Assembly (NCBI GenBank): GCA_002245135.1
Contig: NGBS01000006.1
Span: forward strand, 55,638 to 119,637
Source: Proteromonas lacertae
Lineage: Eukaryota; Sar; Bigyra; Opalinata; Proteromonadidae
Length of the DNA: 64,000 bases
Reading direction: 5' to 3'
The notes under the pieces are model-generated. The model was not told where the DNA came from and searched no databases. It worked only from the letters and a program-made list of their open reading frames with translations. This document shows, in pieces, positions 63,394-64,000 of this stretch; positions within the stretch are counted from its first letter, which is position 1, and the number at the start of each line of letters is the position of its first letter. The position numbers and the translations under genes are program-made.

Positions 63394-63657
63394 ATGGAAA
63401 TGATGTTAAAAGAAAATGCAGAAGCAGCATTTGACATGTGGTTCGAATTATGCAGCACATATATCAATCACAAAGATGATGGTAGTTTGGAGTACCAAAA
63501 CGCATTAAAGAAAGCAGGGAATATAATAGTAACTTGTAAGAAGCTCAATGAAGCATACAATTTAGGTTTGGATGAACAAGTGCTTGAATTGATGAATCGT
63601 TTAGAGAGTAAGAGATTAGCTACACAGTGTCTTAAAGAAGAGTTAGAAAAGCAATAG
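63394..63657 (+). CDS. Small helical Maverick protein, unknown
   Basis: Intact ORF of 87 residues from ATG 63394 (ACAATGG context) to TAG 63657. The sequence is mainly amphipathic helix (AEAAFDMWFELCSTYIN, LELMNRLESKRLATQCLKEELEKQ) with one central Lys-rich turn. No family recognised. It is divergent from the frameshifted gene across 94 bases that contain a CGAAT-AA-ATTCG palindrome near 63343. Confidence 0.55.
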   Translation: MEMMLKENAEAAFDMWFELCSTYINHKDDGSLEYQNALKKAGNIIVTCKKLNEAYNLGLDEQVLELMNRLESKRLATQCLKEELEKQ

Positions 63658-63734
63658 AAGAAGTAATGCCTATACTAAATATTTTTAAAACCTCATAAAG
63701 ATTAGATAATAATAATAATTAATTAATTTTTTTT

Positions 63735-64000
63735 TTATACTATTCCAAACTCTTTTTTCATCATTGCTACTCTTTTCTCACCTACCACTGTATTAAATCT
63801 GTAGCCTGCTTGAATGTTCTTTTTCTATTTAATATATCGTTCAAAAAATTGATTGCGAAAAAACCACAATTACTTGTATTACTATTCTGGTTTTGAACTG
63901 CATTGATTTTTAACTGATATGGTTTTTCATGAAATTTCTTGAACTTTTTCAAACATTCTTTGAAATATTCTAGTTTCTGAGGATCCTCACCGAAAGAATC
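63735..64000 (-). CDS. Adenovirus/Ulp1-type cysteine protease of Maverick, partial (one frameshift)
   Basis: Enters from the right edge on the minus strand. The visible part carries NAVQNQNSNTSNCGFFAINFL, the Q-x(n)-SxxCGxF core with the catalytic Cys of adenain/Ulp1-like proteases, then an AGYRFNTVVGEKRV and MKKEFGIV tail to TAA at 63735. A one-base change near the A run at about 63822 is needed between NRK and the tail. In Mavericks this enzyme is thought to mature capsid proteins. The His and Asp of the triad would lie outside the window. Confidence 0.75.

Larger units (their letters stand above)
55353..64000. mobile_element. Maverick/Polinton element, left part (right end outside window)
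   Basis: Protein-primed DNA polymerase B, a retroviral-type integrase and an adenovirus/Ulp1-type cysteine protease sit together with several small ORFs, the diagnostic Maverick/Polinton set. Genes are intron-poor and arranged on both strands, and base composition of the terminal 550 bases is visibly less A+T-rich than the flank. The left end is placed at the sharp change near 55353 (TTAAGGGCTACAGACCC), 57 bases outside the duplication arm. Packaging ATPase and capsid genes are not in view and would lie beyond 64 kb. Confidence 0.9.

Noticed and set aside
1-64000. Ciliate-type stop reassignment, tRNA or rRNA genes, CRISPR arrays
   Set aside because: All three stops end recognisable genes (TAA in Ubc13, TAG in polymerase B, TGA in CHD and ZIP4); no tRNA-like, rRNA-like or spaced-repeat structure was found by eye.

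Overview
This is a strongly A+T-rich eukaryotic nuclear window, almost certainly from a protist. The genes are densely packed on both strands and broken by tiny GTATAT...TAG introns, mostly 26-50 nt. Proteins carry poly-Q and poly-N tracts and acidic low-complexity loops. TAA, TAG and TGA are all used as stops, so the code looks standard. I cannot name the lineage. The gene set (CHD remodeler, PTEN, Ubc13, SPC3, ZIP4/TEX11, a REJ/polycystin protein, tetraspanin-like and EGF proteins) fits a free-living or host-associated heterotroph with meiosis and elaborate surface proteins.

Layout. 1-6.0 kb: a large Q-rich PHD-finger and zinc-ribbon protein, cut by the left edge. 6.2-9.1 kb (-): a PH plus TBC-domain (Rab-GAP) protein. 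9.9-11.9 kb: a four-RRM RNA-binding protein. 12.0-13.4 kb (-): a pseudokinase with a leucine-rich tail. 14.3-18.9 kb: a CHD-type chromatin remodeler with an unexpected PDZ domain. 19.0-23.0 kb: a secreted EGF protein with a triplicated unknown module. 23.1-28.7 kb (-): an EF-hand/fibronectin-III protein. 28.9-29.5 kb: a four-helix membrane protein. 29.7-31.4 kb (-): a PP2A B56-like protein, divergent from a PTEN-like phosphatase (31.3-33.2 kb). 33.3-36.9 kb: two tandem MFS transporters. 37.0-38.7 kb: signal peptidase subunit SPC3, a small membrane protein and Ubc13.

38.8-55.3 kb is a large inverted duplication. Two nearly identical arms of about 3.5 kb each carry a complete SPO22/ZIP4/TEX11-like meiosis gene plus the promoter and first exons of a secreted or surface protein. 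The arms face each other across about 9.4 kb of unique sequence. The left inner gene continues into a giant REJ/polycystin-like receptor with a tetraspanin-like insert. The right inner gene is a diverged short paralogue without membrane segments. Sequence identity between the arms stops abruptly inside the surface-gene coding region.

From about 55.35 kb to the right edge lies the left part of a Maverick/Polinton element: a terminal region rich in repeats, a small gene, an intact 1651-aa protein-primed DNA polymerase B, a retroviral-type integrase, two or three small genes and the start of an adenovirus-type cysteine protease. Several flanking Maverick genes show single-base frameshifts, many at short homopolymers, while the polymerase is intact. 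Assembly error and early decay are both possible.
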